Source: Ipomoea triloba
Lineage: Eukaryota; Streptophyta; Magnoliopsida; Solanales; Convolvulaceae
NCBI RefSeq assembly: GCF_003576645.1
Contig: NC_044924.1
Span: forward strand, 5,983,990-6,047,989
DNA length: 64,000 nt
Direction: 5' to 3'
In this document: positions 13,272-26,235 of the stretch, piece by piece
How positions within the stretch are numbered: the stretch's first letter is position 1
Layout: every line of letters starts with the position of its first letter
Made by a program: the position numbers and the translations under genes
Notes under the pieces: model-generated
The model's database searches: none
What the model saw: the letters and a program-made list of their open reading frames with translations, nothing else
Told to the model about the DNA's origin: nothing

Positions 13272-13675
13272 GGCTTATGATCACAACGAGTGATTTACTC
13301 ATCATACATACACTATAAAATAGTAGTTGTGAATATCCATCGTATAAAAAATAACAACACTACTCTTTTGGGTCTTTTCTTATGAAATTTTTTTCCAAAA
13401 GCATTTATGAACAGACAGGTTAGGTATATCATATAATGTACCGTATAGCTTGCTTATTTAATAATGATATTTATTGTGTTTGTCATTTGGGCGTGGGTAA
13501 TTTTACAGACATAAATTGCTTCAATATCAATCAATGTACGTATATACCTAGGGATGTCTGTACATGTACCTTATCAATAATGTTTTAACTGCCATGCATA
13601 ATAAGTAATGAATAATACAAAATAATTTCAATAATTTGTTATGATGAGTAAATACTAGTAACCACAAAAGTTAGC

Positions 13676-13810
13676 TCAAGTTGATCGGATAATTGACTTT
13701 CACAATGCTCAAAGTTCAACTCGGATCACCAGCCTCTTTGAGCAATCTATCGACATTTTATGTTTGAGCCAATCAATTATATATAATCCAAAACACACTT
13801 TTAAATAATG
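13676..13810 (+). repeat. tRNA-derived SINE-like relic
   Basis: TAGCTCAAGTTGATCGG at about 13677 resembles a pol III A box, and AGTTCAACTCGG about 35 bases on resembles a degenerate B box. Diverged relatives appear near 10128-10270, 26708-26780 and 32860-32935, with the shared order 'A box, gataattgactt, cacaatg, ttcaa, gagtaatct'. These look like old copies of one SINE family. No clear poly-A tail or target duplication is visible. Confidence 0.45.
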
Positions 13811-13925
13811 ACCACGAATTTTTCGTAAATCAATATTTAAAAGTTAACACGTATGGTTGGATGGTCGTGCACTCTTATTGTTAAGAGAGGTCGGGAGTTT
13901 AAAATCCCCTCTCGTATTGGGAAAA

Positions 13926-14323
13926 TTATACCATGGACTATGATCTACCTTGCATTTGTACAAGCAGTTGATATATTATGTACTGTATAATTGTTTATGT
14001 ACCTGTAAATAAATTGAAGGCACATCACATTGTAATTATAAACACATAACATGATAACTACAGATACATACATTATTAATTGCAGCTTACATAATATGTT
14101 AACTAGCATCGTCTTATGTGTCTACAATTAACATATTATGTAGCTACTATACAATTAACAATTTATAAGGTGCTTGTAGTTGTATATGTAATTACCATGT
14201 TATGTGCCTTCAATTTGTTTATATATATGTATAGAAATTGTTGGCTGTAGTGCATAACGTATTAACTCAGTCACATAATTTTTTTACCATAACTCACAAT
14301 GCAATATGAACCCTGGTGGTATA
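13926..14323. repeat. MITE-like element, TTATAC family, copy 2
   Basis: The left end reads TTATACCATGGACTATGATC; the right end reads CCTGGTGGTATAA, giving inverted ends TTATACCA(C/T)C(A/G)GG. The interior alternates blocks such as ACATAACATG and TATGTTAATTG and their complements. It is related to the elements at 9290 and 32254. Non-coding. Confidence 0.65.
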
Positions 14324-17300
14324 ACAATTACTCATATTGATAAATCAATATGGCTAGTACTTTATACCTTAATTAGTTTGACTCAATGTGAATAGAGATT
14401 AATATGAGTATAATACAAATTTAACGATATTTCTTATAATTAGAGTCTACTCAGATCATAACATTTCGTTCTTTTATTTTATTTTATTATTAAGGTTAAC
14501 CCGCCATAACCCGGGAGATTTTGATTCAATCACGACATTAAAGACTCGAAAAGATTCTTTATTCATTGAAAGAATGGAAGCCACCTCATATGCACATATT
14601 ATATATTCTCATCAATATAGCAAACTAACCTAACCGGGAAAAGTGGCTTTTCAGACTTGAATGGGGCTTCGGTGCAGGCAATAAACATTTCGGGATAAGT
14701 TATATTTTGTAAATTAAAGTTTAGATTTAAATTCGATTAGTTTTTTTTAGTAATTGTATGTATACAATAAATAGTTGTATTTAGTATTGTCTTGAAAAAA
14801 AAAAGATATTATTTTGTCATCATTTCTTATTTCTTATCCATTGAAAGAATGGAAGCCACCTCATATGCTCTTAACTTTTTGATGATTTTAATTAGCTAGG
14901 CCCAAGACAATTCCATTTCGTAATTCATATATATAGTAACTTTAGTGGTGTCGTTATTCCTATGCAATTAGAAACAACGCTAGTATTATAAATACATAAT
15001 CTCACATGTACATAATAGGTTAACAATAAGTATATAATTTGTTAACTATAAATTTATAAAATCAATATCTTAAGTTCATAAATAGTGCCATTTTTTTCGC
15101 GTAATTAAAAACAAATGTTAGTACTACAAGTATATAATATTAATAGTACAGTGTAAATACTCTTGGGTATATGTATTTATTACAATTATAAGTTTATGCA
15201 TATACAGACAGATAACGCGTTATGTACTTACTGCAAAGTGAATATTAACCGAAAAAAAAAAATTCATTCTAATTTAAACAAAAAGATGTGATTTTAAAAT
15301 GAGATCCATAATATACATAATAGATCATAATCCACCATATATTTTGCTCTCACTCTACCATTATATTTTCATGATCAAAATCCGGATCCATGGCCAAGTC
15401 CAAGCATTCCAGTGGACCCATATATACTCTCAATTATTTCTATTATTTGTTTCATTGGTGCCAAAAGCATTTAATCCATTCATAATCAGACAAACAGGAA
15501 AAAAATAAAAATAAATAAATATATAAAGCCATTGTCTTTGTGTTTTTTCTTCCTTTGAAGTTCCAATGCATGTCCTATAGTCAATGGATTATTAAACCGT
15601 ACCAAAAAAAATGTTTTTTTTTGTTCCTCTAATCAAACAAATATTTTTTTCATCATTAAATATATGTCATTGTTTATTTGTTTAATGATTAAAGAAAGAT
15701 AAAATGAAGAATTAGTCCGTGCTACTGTGGCACATGAAAGAACGTGAAGTGGGTATTTTGTATTTCTGACGAAAATGGCATTCAGGAAATGCTTTTCACC
15801 CTGTTGCGACGAAAAGTCCAAAAGAAACAGCATGACGATGACTTTGGGTTTAGAAGATCAGATAATAAAACAAATGGACAAGACATAACAAACAGTGTAA
15901 TCCTCAAATTTTCAACAATTCATTCACACATCAATAATCTCGAAACGCAACCAGTTTGATTGGTGTGAGTGACCATACACTCTTGTTCTTTAAAAAAGTT
16001 AGAGTTTGAACCCTTATTGTATAGAAAAATCAATCTGACTAACATTTTGTCTTTTAATTAGACCGGTTCGATGCGAACGTAAATTAGTCTGAATATAGTA
16101 CAACTTACGGATTTAAAAATGACTCGTATAATTAGGGCATGCTCAGGACGCCTAATGGTCTAACCGAATAATCTCGAAAGGCTCCGAAGTAGCCTGGTTA
16201 GTAGAGTAGGATCCTCATTTAAAAATGCAGTTATAAGTTCAAAATGAATCTTGCCATGAACGTTATACAGGGTTAAGTTTGGACTTGAACAACTTATATG
16301 TAAAAATGTATAATTTGATATTGAATATCAAAACTGGATTGATTCGATTTATTTTATTAAGGCAGATTCATAAAAACCAATCAAACCATAATATAGGGGG
16401 AAATCATAAAACTGAGTTATAAAAAATTCAAAATTATTTAATTTGTACGAACAACAACAAACCCACTTCCCATCCAAGTTCACACGAATTCATGGTCGAG
16501 TGTTTTCATGTTTTGTTAGTCATTTCTCACTAATAAGCCAAATTTAAACAAATTAGTTAGAATTATTTGTTACATGTTAAATCTAATAACAACTATATTA
16601 TAATTAAAGTTATTTATAATATGTTAAAAGTATGAATACATTTATATTTACAGTTTATGCTAAACAAACAAATTACACTATATAGTTTTTCAAATTTTGT
16701 GTATAAGATTTTTATATCTAAGCATATACTAATATTATTGGAAGTACACTTAGAAAAAAATTTACATTTGTAATTCTTAAATTATAAGGTAATAATAGTC
16801 TTGTCAATTGTGTAATATGAGTCACTATTCGTAATTTACAAGTTGTATAATTATGAATAATTTTATCTCTAATTTATCTCTTTCTCCATATATGGTACTC
16901 CAACTATGAGAATAACTATAAACATTTAAAACATGTTACAGTGATAATATTCACTACTCCGCATATCAGCATAATTATTTTTCTCCCTAAACTACCTCAA
17001 TTATCTTCTCAAATTATTTTGACCAAATTAATTAATTCTATAAATCAAAGCGTTATATGCCTTTAGGCCTTCAGGCTTCATCGTCATTAACTCTATTGGC
17101 TCACTTGGGCCTTTACCATTTGTAATTATTTAGAATTATAAAAAATAATTATAAATCTTAACAGCATAGTTAACGATAGAACCCAACAACTCGATCTCTC
17201 TGACTTAAATACAAATATTAAATCAAATCTCGCTTATAATTTTGGAAACAGAAGTACAGATTTTCCTTTTTCTTTATGTTAATACAAAGTGTGACAAATG

Positions 17301-17394
17301 CTAAAAAGAAGACTACAAATTATGCAGTCCGGGCCAAGCGCAGAATAGAAACAGAACCACACCAAGAAATAGAATGCCCGACGACATAAGGAAC

Positions 17395-17430
17395 CACGTG
17401 GGCCCCACCATTCGTCGCTTATGTGGGCCC
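17395..17430. promoter_or_regulatory. G-box plus tandem TCP/site II-type motifs
   Basis: CACGTG at 17395-17400 overlaps GTGGGCCC at 17398-17405. A second GTGGGCCC lies at 17423-17430, within a direct repeat of about 25 bases (gtgggcccc..attcgtcgctt). GTGGGCCC fits the class II TCP factor site, and CACGTG is the bZIP/bHLH G-box. They sit about 0.5-0.6 kb upstream of the likely transcription start of the DUF3527 gene, and probably regulate it. Confidence 0.55.
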
Positions 17431-17959
17431 CGCGATTCGTCGCTTTGGGATTCGATATTAAAGAAAATGCTGCAAATTCGTGGTCCCCACCTCGCCCACA
17501 TCCACATCTACCCGTCTCCACTACCGTAGCTATCGCCACTCCAACTCTTAACCGTTCGATTGAAAACGAAATGCATCCGATATGTATTTTGCATAATCAG
17601 TTCAGTTAGTTATTTGATAATTAAAAAAAATCAGAAATTTAATCTGCGACGGTGTAGAAGTAACCTCTAAAAGTGAGTGGCCTCGTTGTACACATAAATA
17701 TGTTCAGTTGAGTTACTATGATTTACATCCTCTCAAACGTTCTGTCAACTCTTAATTTATCTCTTTATCATCTACTGACTAAGATCACAAAAATAAAATT
17801 TACAAAACACAACTTCAAATAGTGACTGGAAATTTATCTCATAATAATTTAAAAAAATAATAAAAAGAGAAAAGAAATGCCTCACTTACTCACTCCCACT
17901 CTCCATCTCTCTCTGCGCTTTATTATGATTTATTTATGACTCGCATTATTACATATATT

Positions 17960-19041
17960 TCGCGGGTATTTTCTCTCACTCTGTATTAGTGTACCACTCT
18001 CTGTATCCATCCATAGCCACTACACAGATCCCTTTTCTTCTCCGGCTTTGAAGAAACCGCCTTTCAGTTACTTCCAGGAAGATTTCTTGCGCTCAGCCAC
18101 CCTGCAATTCCTTTCTTTGCGTTTAGCGTAAGTATACACCTCTATTTTGTCTCCCCAGGTGTATTTGCTTTCCTTTTTTGTGCTTATAAAAGTGAAATGT
18201 ATACAGAATGTGTGGGCGCCATACATCTTTTGATGGATTTCTTTGGTTGCTTTTGACTCACAGCTCAAATGTGTTGAACTTCAGTGCTTTTTTATGCTAT
18301 TTGCTGTGTGTTTACCGTTGATTTAGCTTTACTTTTGTGTGGATCTGTGGGTTTTTGTTTTGGGCAGGATTATTTTGCAGTTTTTTGGTGTAATCTTGGA
18401 GAAAGATCTGAACTTCCATCCATTTCTGCAAATCTTGGGGTTCTAGTACCATGATCTGTGGCGTTTTACAACTTTTTGGTGTGCAAATTCTATGTTTTTA
18501 AGGTGTGGCTAATATATGCTTTTCTATATCTGGTGGAAGGGGTGCATGTTGGTCAAAATGAGCATTGAAACCTAAGGATTGTTGTCTGTTTGTGTATAGG
18601 CAATGTCTATATTGGTCATAAATGTCTTGGCTAATGGTGTGTGATTCATATCTTGAATTTACTAGTAAATAAGATGTTTAGATTTGGCTGCTTTTACCTT
18701 CTTGGCCAGTTGTTTTGGTTTTCCTCTGATAATTTTCACCCTCAAAATTGAAGCCTCCATGAAGAGTGCAGTGGTTTTGAGCCAAATCATGTCTTTATTT
18801 GCTACTGCAGTAATATCTGATGATTTATTAACCTTCTCCCATTTGGGTAAAATGGTTATTTCCTAGTTATGTTTTTCTCATGTACTGAGGTTTATGTCAC
18901 ATTGTCACCCCCATTAGCAATAATATTTGATAGTTTCTTCTTTATTGTTGTTTTGAAGGGAAGTTGGTGAAGCATGAGGCATAAGATGCTATGCCATCCA
19001 GTATGAAATTCAACGATTATCATTTATAAACTGTTTGGAAT
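17960..19041 (+). other. Probable 5' leader of the DUF3527 gene with a leader intron
   Basis: A CT-rich stretch near 17880-18060 resembles a plant promoter/5' UTR. A donor-like GCGTAAGT near 18126 and an acceptor before the leader segment at about 18958 would make a leader intron of roughly 0.8 kb. Leader introns are common in this gene type. Ends are approximate and were not confirmed. Confidence 0.4.
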
Positions 19042-21773
19042 ATGGGGTACATAGCAGCAGAGTCAACTAGGAGGGTTTCGGGGCAACAACAGATCTTGAG
19101 TGTTGTGGAGGAAAAGAACCAAGTATCCAAAGTAAAGCACAGTTCGAAGTTTCAAGACAAGTATGATTACCCGTTTGGGCATGCGGATAGCAGCAAGCAT
19201 CACGAAGTGCCAAAACATGCCGTGAATAAAAATATGGTCCAGCTGAACTCTTCTGCGGATTGCCAAAAGCAGCGACTGGGTAGCAAGGCAGACAACGATG
19301 AGGAGCTTGTGAAGCACATGTCGAATTTGCCTAAGTATCTGCAGAGAACAGAATTGGATAAAAACGTCCGGGCAAAAGCTTTGAACTTTGGAGTTATTGA
19401 CTGGAACCATCTAGAAAAATGGAAGTACAATGAACGTATGCCACCTACAAGAGCTCACCGGAAAGTAGCATCATCTTCAGGAGGTGATTCGTTTTCTGTG
19501 GCTGGCAGGCCACCTAAAGCGTATGGCTCGTCTCCTCAGCACAAGAACAAGCACAAACACACCCGACCACATGGTCCAATTCCTAGTTTATCTCATGAAC
19601 AAAAACCGGTGGAACCTGTGAAGCATGCCCATGGAAATTCCATGCATGGTCAAGATTTTTGGACAGCCCCAAGTAGCACATTGGATGGGCAACACAAAAA
19701 CGTCCATTCAAAACCTACTTCTCGAAGGAGCTATTCTGAAACAATCTTTGACAAAGACATAAAGAAAGTTTCTGATAATAAAACCAAATCAGGCAAAGAT
19801 GATTTGTTCTCAGACCAGTTCAAGAATGACAGAAGAAATGCTCAAGATGGTAGAAGTAGGATTAAAGCAGAGAGCCAAGTGAATCCTACCATCCAGAACT
19901 GTGCTCCTGAGCCGCAAAATATTGTTATTCTAATACCAAAGGCAAAGCATTCTCCTAAAACAAAGTGCATGGAGACTTCTCAGGTTTCAGAATCCAGAAC
20001 AATATCCAATGAGGACACAGCAGAGCCGGAGAAGAATAGATATTCTGATACCTGCTCTTCTCAAGAATCTTACTCAAGAGAACTGTATCCAATTCCACAT
20101 TCATGCCCCTTACCTTCTAGTGAATCTGGAATGAAGCAACATGAATCATATGCCCAGGGCGTAAATTCAGATTTATTCACATGTCGGCATCAAGGTGAGA
20201 TGCCAACTACACCCACTCAGGTTCAAGCTAAATGTCTAAGAGATCAGAAATCCAGTGTACAGTCCTTGGACTCAGTCGAGATGTCCCAAATGGATCTGGA
20301 TCTTGTCGAGCAGCAAGCAGTGAAGGGCAGGCATCCATCACCTATTAGAAGGTTAAGCTTCAGTCTTGGTAGGATGAGTAGAAGTTTCAGCTTTAAGGAG
20401 ACATCAGCAGTTTCACAATCGAGTGATGAACATACTGTTCACAAGTCTGGTCCAGTGAGTTCCGGGGTATGTGATAGTCCCATTGTGGGTGGTGGCAACA
20501 GAGAAAAGGCAAATGCTAGCGGCAAAGGGAGGTCGTCTAGCCCTATGAGGAGGTTGTTTGACCCGCTGCTTAGGTCCAAAGGAATTCATTCTGCTGAAAC
20601 TAGCAAGCCACGAAATGAAAACTTAAATTCCATGACCTTGAAGCCTGCAAGTAGTAATGAACACCTTTGCGAAAAGAAGCATCAACCTTCAACTCTTGGG
20701 GCTCTTCTACAGCTTACGATTAAGGATGGGCTCCCATCCTTCAGATTTGTTGTTGACAATAGCAATGACATTTTAGTTGCTGCTGTCAAACAGTTACCAA
20801 AATCTGGAAAGGTAGATGAATGCTTGATTTATTCTTTTTATACGGTTTCTGAAATTAAAAAGAAGAGTGGAGGTTGGATGAGCCAGGGATCTAAGGGGAA
20901 ATGCAGTGGATTTGGTTATAACATGATTGGTCTGATGAAGGTTTCCAATTCTTCTGTCCTCAACTCAAATTTTGAGGATAGCAAGGATGGATCAATTGTG
21001 AGAGAATCCATCTTGTATAGTGTCAATCTTGGACAGGTAGACAAGCAAGCACCTACATTTCTGCCGGACAGAGAGATTGCGGCCATTATGGTTAGGAACC
21101 AAATCGTGAACAGCGACAATCAATGCAACCAGCATTTTCCAGGAGACAGCAATTCGAAGGATAATGATAAAAATCCCGGTAACATCATTGCCATCCTCCC
21201 TGGTGGTGTTCATGGTTTGCCCCAAAAAGGTGCACCATCATCACTAATTGAAAGATGGAAATCCGGTGGATTATGCGATTGTGGAGGGTGGGATGTTGGT
21301 TGCAAGTTACAAGTTCTCACCGAACAGGAGAAAAACTGTAACAACCAAGATCGCATTGCACTTTACCTTCAGGTATCAGTCTCTGCTTTATTTCCCATTC
21401 TCTGCCTTTTTCCCAATAGCTTTTCTTGAAAATGCTTGTATAACTTATCTCTGCGTTTCTGGTCTTTTGCTCGTCTCGATAGGGGGGAGAGCATGAGAGG
21501 AAGCTCATCTTTAGCTTGGCTCCTATGAAAAATGGACTTCACTCTGTTCAATTTGACCAATCAATCCCTTTGCTAGAAGCGTTCTCCATATGCGTCGCTA
21601 TTCTAACGAGTCAGAAACTATGTAGCATGTTGGTTATAGACCCTTTGGAACAGAAGTTCATCTCTGATACTGTGAGGGAAACTGATACAACAAATGCTTC
21701 AACTGCAGTCCAGGGGCAGGGACCTGCAAGATATGTACCGTCACCACCGCCCTCCCCAGTTGCCAGGATCTAG
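19042..21773 (+). CDS. DUF3527 domain protein
   Basis: A plant-specific protein of 873 aa, function unknown; family members are sometimes misnamed 'hepatocyte growth factor activator'. Two exons: 19042-21372 and 21483-21773, joined in phase at LYLQ/GGEHERK. The N-terminal conserved block LPKYLQRTELDKNVRAKALN and the following FGVIDWNHLEKW lie at about residues 96-127. The middle is Ser/His-rich and likely disordered. Short basic Ser motifs (SPIRRLSFSLGRMSRSFSF, SSPMRRLFDPLL) precede the C-terminal DUF3527 domain (about residues 555-870), with Gly/Cys-rich SGGLCDCGGWDVGC. It ends with the family's YVPSPPPSPVARI. It is convergent with the UVR/NTF2-like gene. The upstream region carries TCP/G-box motifs. 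Confidence 0.92.
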
Positions 21774-22176
21774 TTTCACAGTGCAAAAGGCGTTTTTGTT
21801 TTAGTATTACTTTAAGAAATGTAAAGCTTAGTATATCTCAAACAGAATAAATGGTCATTCACCATTGCTTCTGTGAGTAGAGAGACATGAAACCTGAAAT
21901 CTACTGGTAAATGAGTAGCTTTAATATGCTGCATTGAGGCACCTAGTTTTTGATCCGTTGTAAAAATACTCGGAATGAAGCAGTTCTCAGCAATACAGTA
22001 TTTCTAACATGAAAAAGGCTATGGATACTCTATTCATTTGTCCAGGGCAGTGCTGATGCATACATAGATTAACAGTGTCTTTTACAGATAAAAAGGGTTT
22101 AAAACTACTGCATAGAATAGAATACAAAATTTCCAAATTCCAAGCTAGTTTTAGCAATTTCAAGTTTCCATGATTT

Positions 22177-25100
22177 TTACAAGTCGATATATGATGCATG
22201 GTGAATGCATATATACCACTGACCATCAATCTTCTCAAAAACGTTAGTGGCGAACTGTTTTCCCCAGCTGCTGCCCTTTGTCTTGACCATTTCTATGCAA
22301 GTAACATATCCTAAGTCGCCTCTAACGTGAACTTGGACATCCTTGATCTCAATTTCTAAGGGGAATTCATAGTCGGCCCAAACAAACTCCCAGCTTCCCA
22401 TAACAAGGTCATAGCCGGATATGCCACTTACTCCAGGGTGCACAACACACACATTCTCACCCTTGGACCAGAGAGCTTGCATAGCAGCTAAATCTCCACT
22501 TCTAAACGAATTGTAAAATCGAGCATTTGCTGCTAAAACTGATGCCTTGGTGTCCTCGTGGAGAAGTCGAAGGCTATCCCTGATCTTTGCTGCTTGGGAA
22601 TAATTCTCCTCTTGAATAGCAAGCTGTAGTTCCTGCTCCAAGCTCTGCTCATTTAGTAAGATGCTTTCCCCACTCAATGTTCCTTCTGAGTCCTCGCTTT
22701 TAACTTGGCATGGCCTTAAAAAATATGAACGGGAAGCATGCCTAGAAGATTCTGCTCTGAATAAACACATAATTAGACCAACCCATGGCAGATAAGAGAT
22801 GTAAGAATAAATGAAACAGATGTGATTTATTTTAACATGCAAACAGCAAGGCATATCTAACGACTACAGGATTAGATTGAACTAAGAAAACTATAAGTAA
22901 TTAACAGGATAAGGCTAAATTAACTGATAACTGGAGACCACAAGTAATATGTGATGCATGCCAGTAGTCTACTAATCATAAGACATTTTCTTTCATTTCC
23001 ATAAGACATTTCTCCCAAAAAGAACACAATATTAATCTTCTCTTTATGCTTCTAGTCATCTATGATTAAGTAAAGATTTCTTAGTGATGGCATTGCTGTG
23101 AAATCACAGGACAGAGCAGAAGTTATGGCATTGCTGCGAAATCACACTGCACATACATTATTTCAGTGGTATGTTCAACAGGAAAACAAGCTAACAAAAG
23201 CTTCAAGAAGTTTCAAATTTAGGAAAAAGAAATTACTTATGATTCCATGTGCAGGCAAATACATTGGCCTATTCTCCAATTTTCCAGGAAAATTTGCATT
23301 GCACTGCTTCTGTAAATCTGAAGGAAAACAATGCATAGTCTGAATTCGATTGGCCGAACCAGAGAGAGTCATGTGATTTCGGACATTAAAATTGCTTCCC
23401 TAAAATTAAAAGTTCAAAATTGCAAGAGGAAATCAGTATAAAGCCTCTATAGAATTGTGAGTAATTCATTCATGTAGGCAGCAGCATAAAAATAACCATT
23501 AAATAATTTAGCAAGCTATGAAACCCCTGATTTCAAATACAAAAAGAGCCAAAGTAATCTCTCTTTGAGTGGATGGGAAATGTTTTCTGTGGGATATACC
23601 TTGTTAATGTTTGGTAAAGCTTAGTTAATTGGATGAAAGATTATAGATTAAATAACCTACATTTAAAAGGCTATCCAAAGATTCTCTTAAACATAGGAAT
23701 AAGGATTATGCAAACACTTTTTCCATTTTTCCAAATCCATTTTTTCACTCTTTTTTTCTACCTTTTTCCATTCTCCAAAAACAATGGATCCCACTTGAAG
23801 GTTTTTATTTATAAAATTTAAATAAAAAAAAAAAATAAAAATAAAAAAAGAAGAAGAAGAAGAAGAAGACAACATGGACGAACTATGGATACTGTTCAAT
23901 GTTCATCCATCTTTTCCAACTGGAAAACATGGAAAAACGTTTTCCATTTTCTTCAATTTTTTGGAAAATTGTCCAACTAATTAGCACACACTAAGTTCTT
24001 TTACAAGTATAGAGTATTCACACATGCTATGTATTACCAACACGACATGAGTAAAATTATTCACATTAATCATAATACCAGGAGAAGAAATTTCATAAGT
24101 CTAACTAGTACCTTAGGTAAACATGTATTGTATTATTTATTAAGTATAGGGGTAAGGCCGTAAGGGTCAAATAAGCCATCCAACTATTAAAGAAAATGAA
24201 ATCAGGCCATCAAACTTAAAAAAAAAAACACTCGAAATAAACCCGAGCATGTTAAAAAAAAAATGCAATTAAGCCCTTTTGACTTATTATTACCTGTAAA
24301 CAACAAGAAATTTGGCATGTAAAATGCCACCTCATATATTTATCCTACTCATTGTCCATGTAAGATGTCTACTCCATCTCTCTTTCAAAGAATTTAAAAA
24401 ATTACTTTAAAAAAAATTCAAATGGCAACCTTGGCAACCAATGTTGCCATGGCAAGACATTTAGATCTGGAATAGAGTGGTCTCCAAGACGACTAAAGTG
24501 GAGACGAGGACCAACTGCCCTTCATCTCCATGAAAAGACCTCGACTGGCTTTCCTCTTCATCGTCAAACACGAAGACTAACTGGTTGGTCTTTGTGCAAA
24601 TGGTTCCAGATCTGGAACGCCTCGACGTCCTAGGCGGAATGTCTTCAATGCTGTCTTGAATGGGAGGCTTCAATTGAAGATGGCCTCCATGACAAATTTG
24701 GTAGCCTTGAAGTAAAAATTTTGATGCCTTTTTAATTGCTCGAGTTTTCAATGGTTACCGGAGTTTGTCGGGTTTTTTAATGTTTGCCAGTAATTTCAGT
24801 TTTCATCATCATCATCATAATAATAATAACAACAACAATACTAACAATAATATATTTCATTTTTTTACCAGATGAGCTTCCATGTATAATACAAGTAATT
24901 AATAATTCGACATGTCATCAACTTTGGATGGGCAACTTGTTGACTTCCATAGGTTCAATTGCATTATTTTTACGTGTTTAAAGGTTTATTTGGAATTTTT
25001 TAGTTCAATGACCTAATTTTATTTTTCTATGGACCATGCTATGCACCTCTACATTAATCACTCACAAGCAACCACTCCCTGATGTGGCAATTGCGTATTT

Positions 25101-25842
25101 GCGTGTTTGTGATGTGACATTTTTCCACATTAGGGAGTGGCTATTAGTGAGTAGCAATTGTAGGGGGTGCTTAGCATTTTCCTTTCTCTAAATAGTTGGT
25201 CGGATTACTGATCCTTAGGCCTTATCCCTAAAGTATATTTGGGCAATATTGTATGGTAGAGATTATTTAATCCAATCATTAAAATTTAAAATCATAGATT
25301 TAATGATCTGATTTTTACATGGTTGGCAAGGTCATGGTTTACAAAATGTAAAAAACATTCCAGCCTATTTAAGCCAATAATTGATAAGTTTAAGTTGATT
25401 ATGGATCATGAAGAATCCACAACCACATGATTTAGTCTTTACCAAATGGGATAGTGCAGGTTGGATGTCTCTGCTCAAGAAACAGTAAATGTTTTAAAAG
25501 CAGTCAGAAGAAAATAAAGCAACTTCAATATACTGCTTAATATTTTCAGTCTAAAGGCTAAACCACTTTCTAGTACAACATTTTGCTCAGTTTCCTTTTA
25601 CAATTTATAAATATATGTTCAAGTAGGATGAGGTGTTTCAGCATTACACTATTCATCAGGTGATACCGGAAAATCATCAGGCAAAGATTCGAACTACTCG
25701 CCCTACCTTTACAAAATCGCATACTTAGTAAATCTTGGAATGAAAGTGAAGAAAAGAAAAAAACAGAGCTTACTCCGTAGAAGAGCTGAATTCGACTGAT
25801 TCGAGGAGTCGAAAATAGTGCAGAGAAATTCGAAATTTCCAT
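22177..25842 (-). CDS. UVR-motif and NTF2/SnoaL-like domain protein, probably plastid-targeted
   Basis: The last exon (22177 to about 22754) is clear. It encodes a UVR-type helical pair (LEQELQLAIQEENYSQAAKI), then an NTF2/SnoaL-like alpha+beta domain ending QWYICIHHASYIDL. Arabidopsis has plastid-predicted proteins of this layout; their function is poorly known. Exon 1 is proposed at 25774-25842 (MEISNFSALFSTPRISRIQ, transit-peptide-like, ending at donor GTAAGC). A middle exon is proposed at 23237-23339 (103 bases). These join in phase with an acceptor before 22754 to give 249 aa. An alternative uses a donor inside the middle exon and the acceptor before 22756. The first intron, of about 2.4 kb, contains two transposable elements. 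The exon 3 call is secure; the first two exons are tentative. Confidence 0.75.
24196..25025. repeat. Long-terminal-inverted-repeat element (MULE-like) in an intron
   Basis: The left end (about 24196-24255: AAAATGAAATCAGGCCATC, then a poly-A block, then CGAAATAAACCC) is mirrored by the reverse complement of about 24972-25028 (AAAATAAAATTAGGTCATTG, then CCAAATAAACC), giving imperfect arms of about 55 bases. The inside (24440-24720) is clearly less AT-rich than the arms and has a 96-codon open frame on the - strand, possibly captured sequence. It is not recognised as a transposase. Confidence 0.5.
25035..25178. repeat. Small MITE with near full-length inverted arms
   Basis: Arms of about 55 bases: GCTATGCACC.CTACA..TCACTCA..CCACTCCCT.ATGTGG on the left is mirrored on the right by the reverse complement of CCACATTAGGGAGTGG...GTGCTTAGCAT. 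The loop is under 40 bases. It lies about 10 bases from the larger element to its left. The transcript would form a long hairpin inside the UVR/NTF2-like gene's intron. Confidence 0.75.
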
Positions 25843-26104
25843 TGAACCTCAACTCATTAACTGCATACACATTAACATACATACAAACATGAATTATCAA
25901 TCAATTAAACTGACGAAATTTACCAAGAAAATTACTGAAAAATAATCCAAATTTATTTCAAAGGATTTTTGTTTACCCGTCTATGGATTTTGGAAGATCC
26001 GAGTTATACGGAGTCCGTTATCCCTCTGACCAGGAAGACTACAACTCTGAAGAATTGTTGATAGAGGCGACGGCGCGACGCTATTGCACCGTGGAAAATT
26101 AAGC

Positions 26105-26235
26105 TTGGAAGTGGATTGGGCTGTGTCTGGAGAATGGGCTCTAACAAATTTTAAAAACTGGCCCATATATGTAACGGGCTATCTTTGAATATTCTTTTTC
26201 TTATATGAAATGGGCCTTATCTCATTTGGGATTGA
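26105..26235 (-). promoter_or_regulatory. Cluster of site II (GGGCC/TGGGCT) promoter motifs
   Basis: Within 130 bases there are repeated TGGGCT/TGGGCC/AGCCCA-type words (about 26117, 26133, 26160, 26176, 26212, 26252). These are typical of TCP-controlled housekeeping promoters in plants. They sit just upstream of the proposed 5' leader of the UVR/NTF2-like gene (- strand). The 61-codon frame starting at 26166 begins inside this cluster and is not taken as coding. Confidence 0.55.

Larger units (their letters stand above)
9622..17270. other. Repeat-rich intergenic region with no convincing gene
   Basis: About 7.6 kb of AT-rich DNA with only short chance reading frames. It holds SINE-like and MITE-like copies (listed separately), an AT dinucleotide run near 11898-11921, a TAA run near 13235-13271, and T/C-rich tracts near 12438-12480. 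The stretch 11925-12420 is less AT-rich than its surroundings, with a TATA-like TATATATATGGAG near 12337, and could be part of an LTR. No terminal repeats or protein remnants were found to prove that. Confidence 0.5.

Noticed and set aside
17279..17609. Overlapping 62-86 codon frames near the DUF3527 promoter
   Set aside because: Caused by a GC-rich direct repeat with TCP/G-box motifs; no conserved protein.
24461..24751. 96-codon minus-strand frame
   Set aside because: It lies inside an inverted-repeat element in an intron and resembles no protein I recognise.
25981..26166. 61-codon minus-strand frame starting inside the site II cluster
   Set aside because: It begins in the promoter motifs and has no transit-peptide or family match; the ATG at 25842 gives a better chloroplast-type N-terminus.
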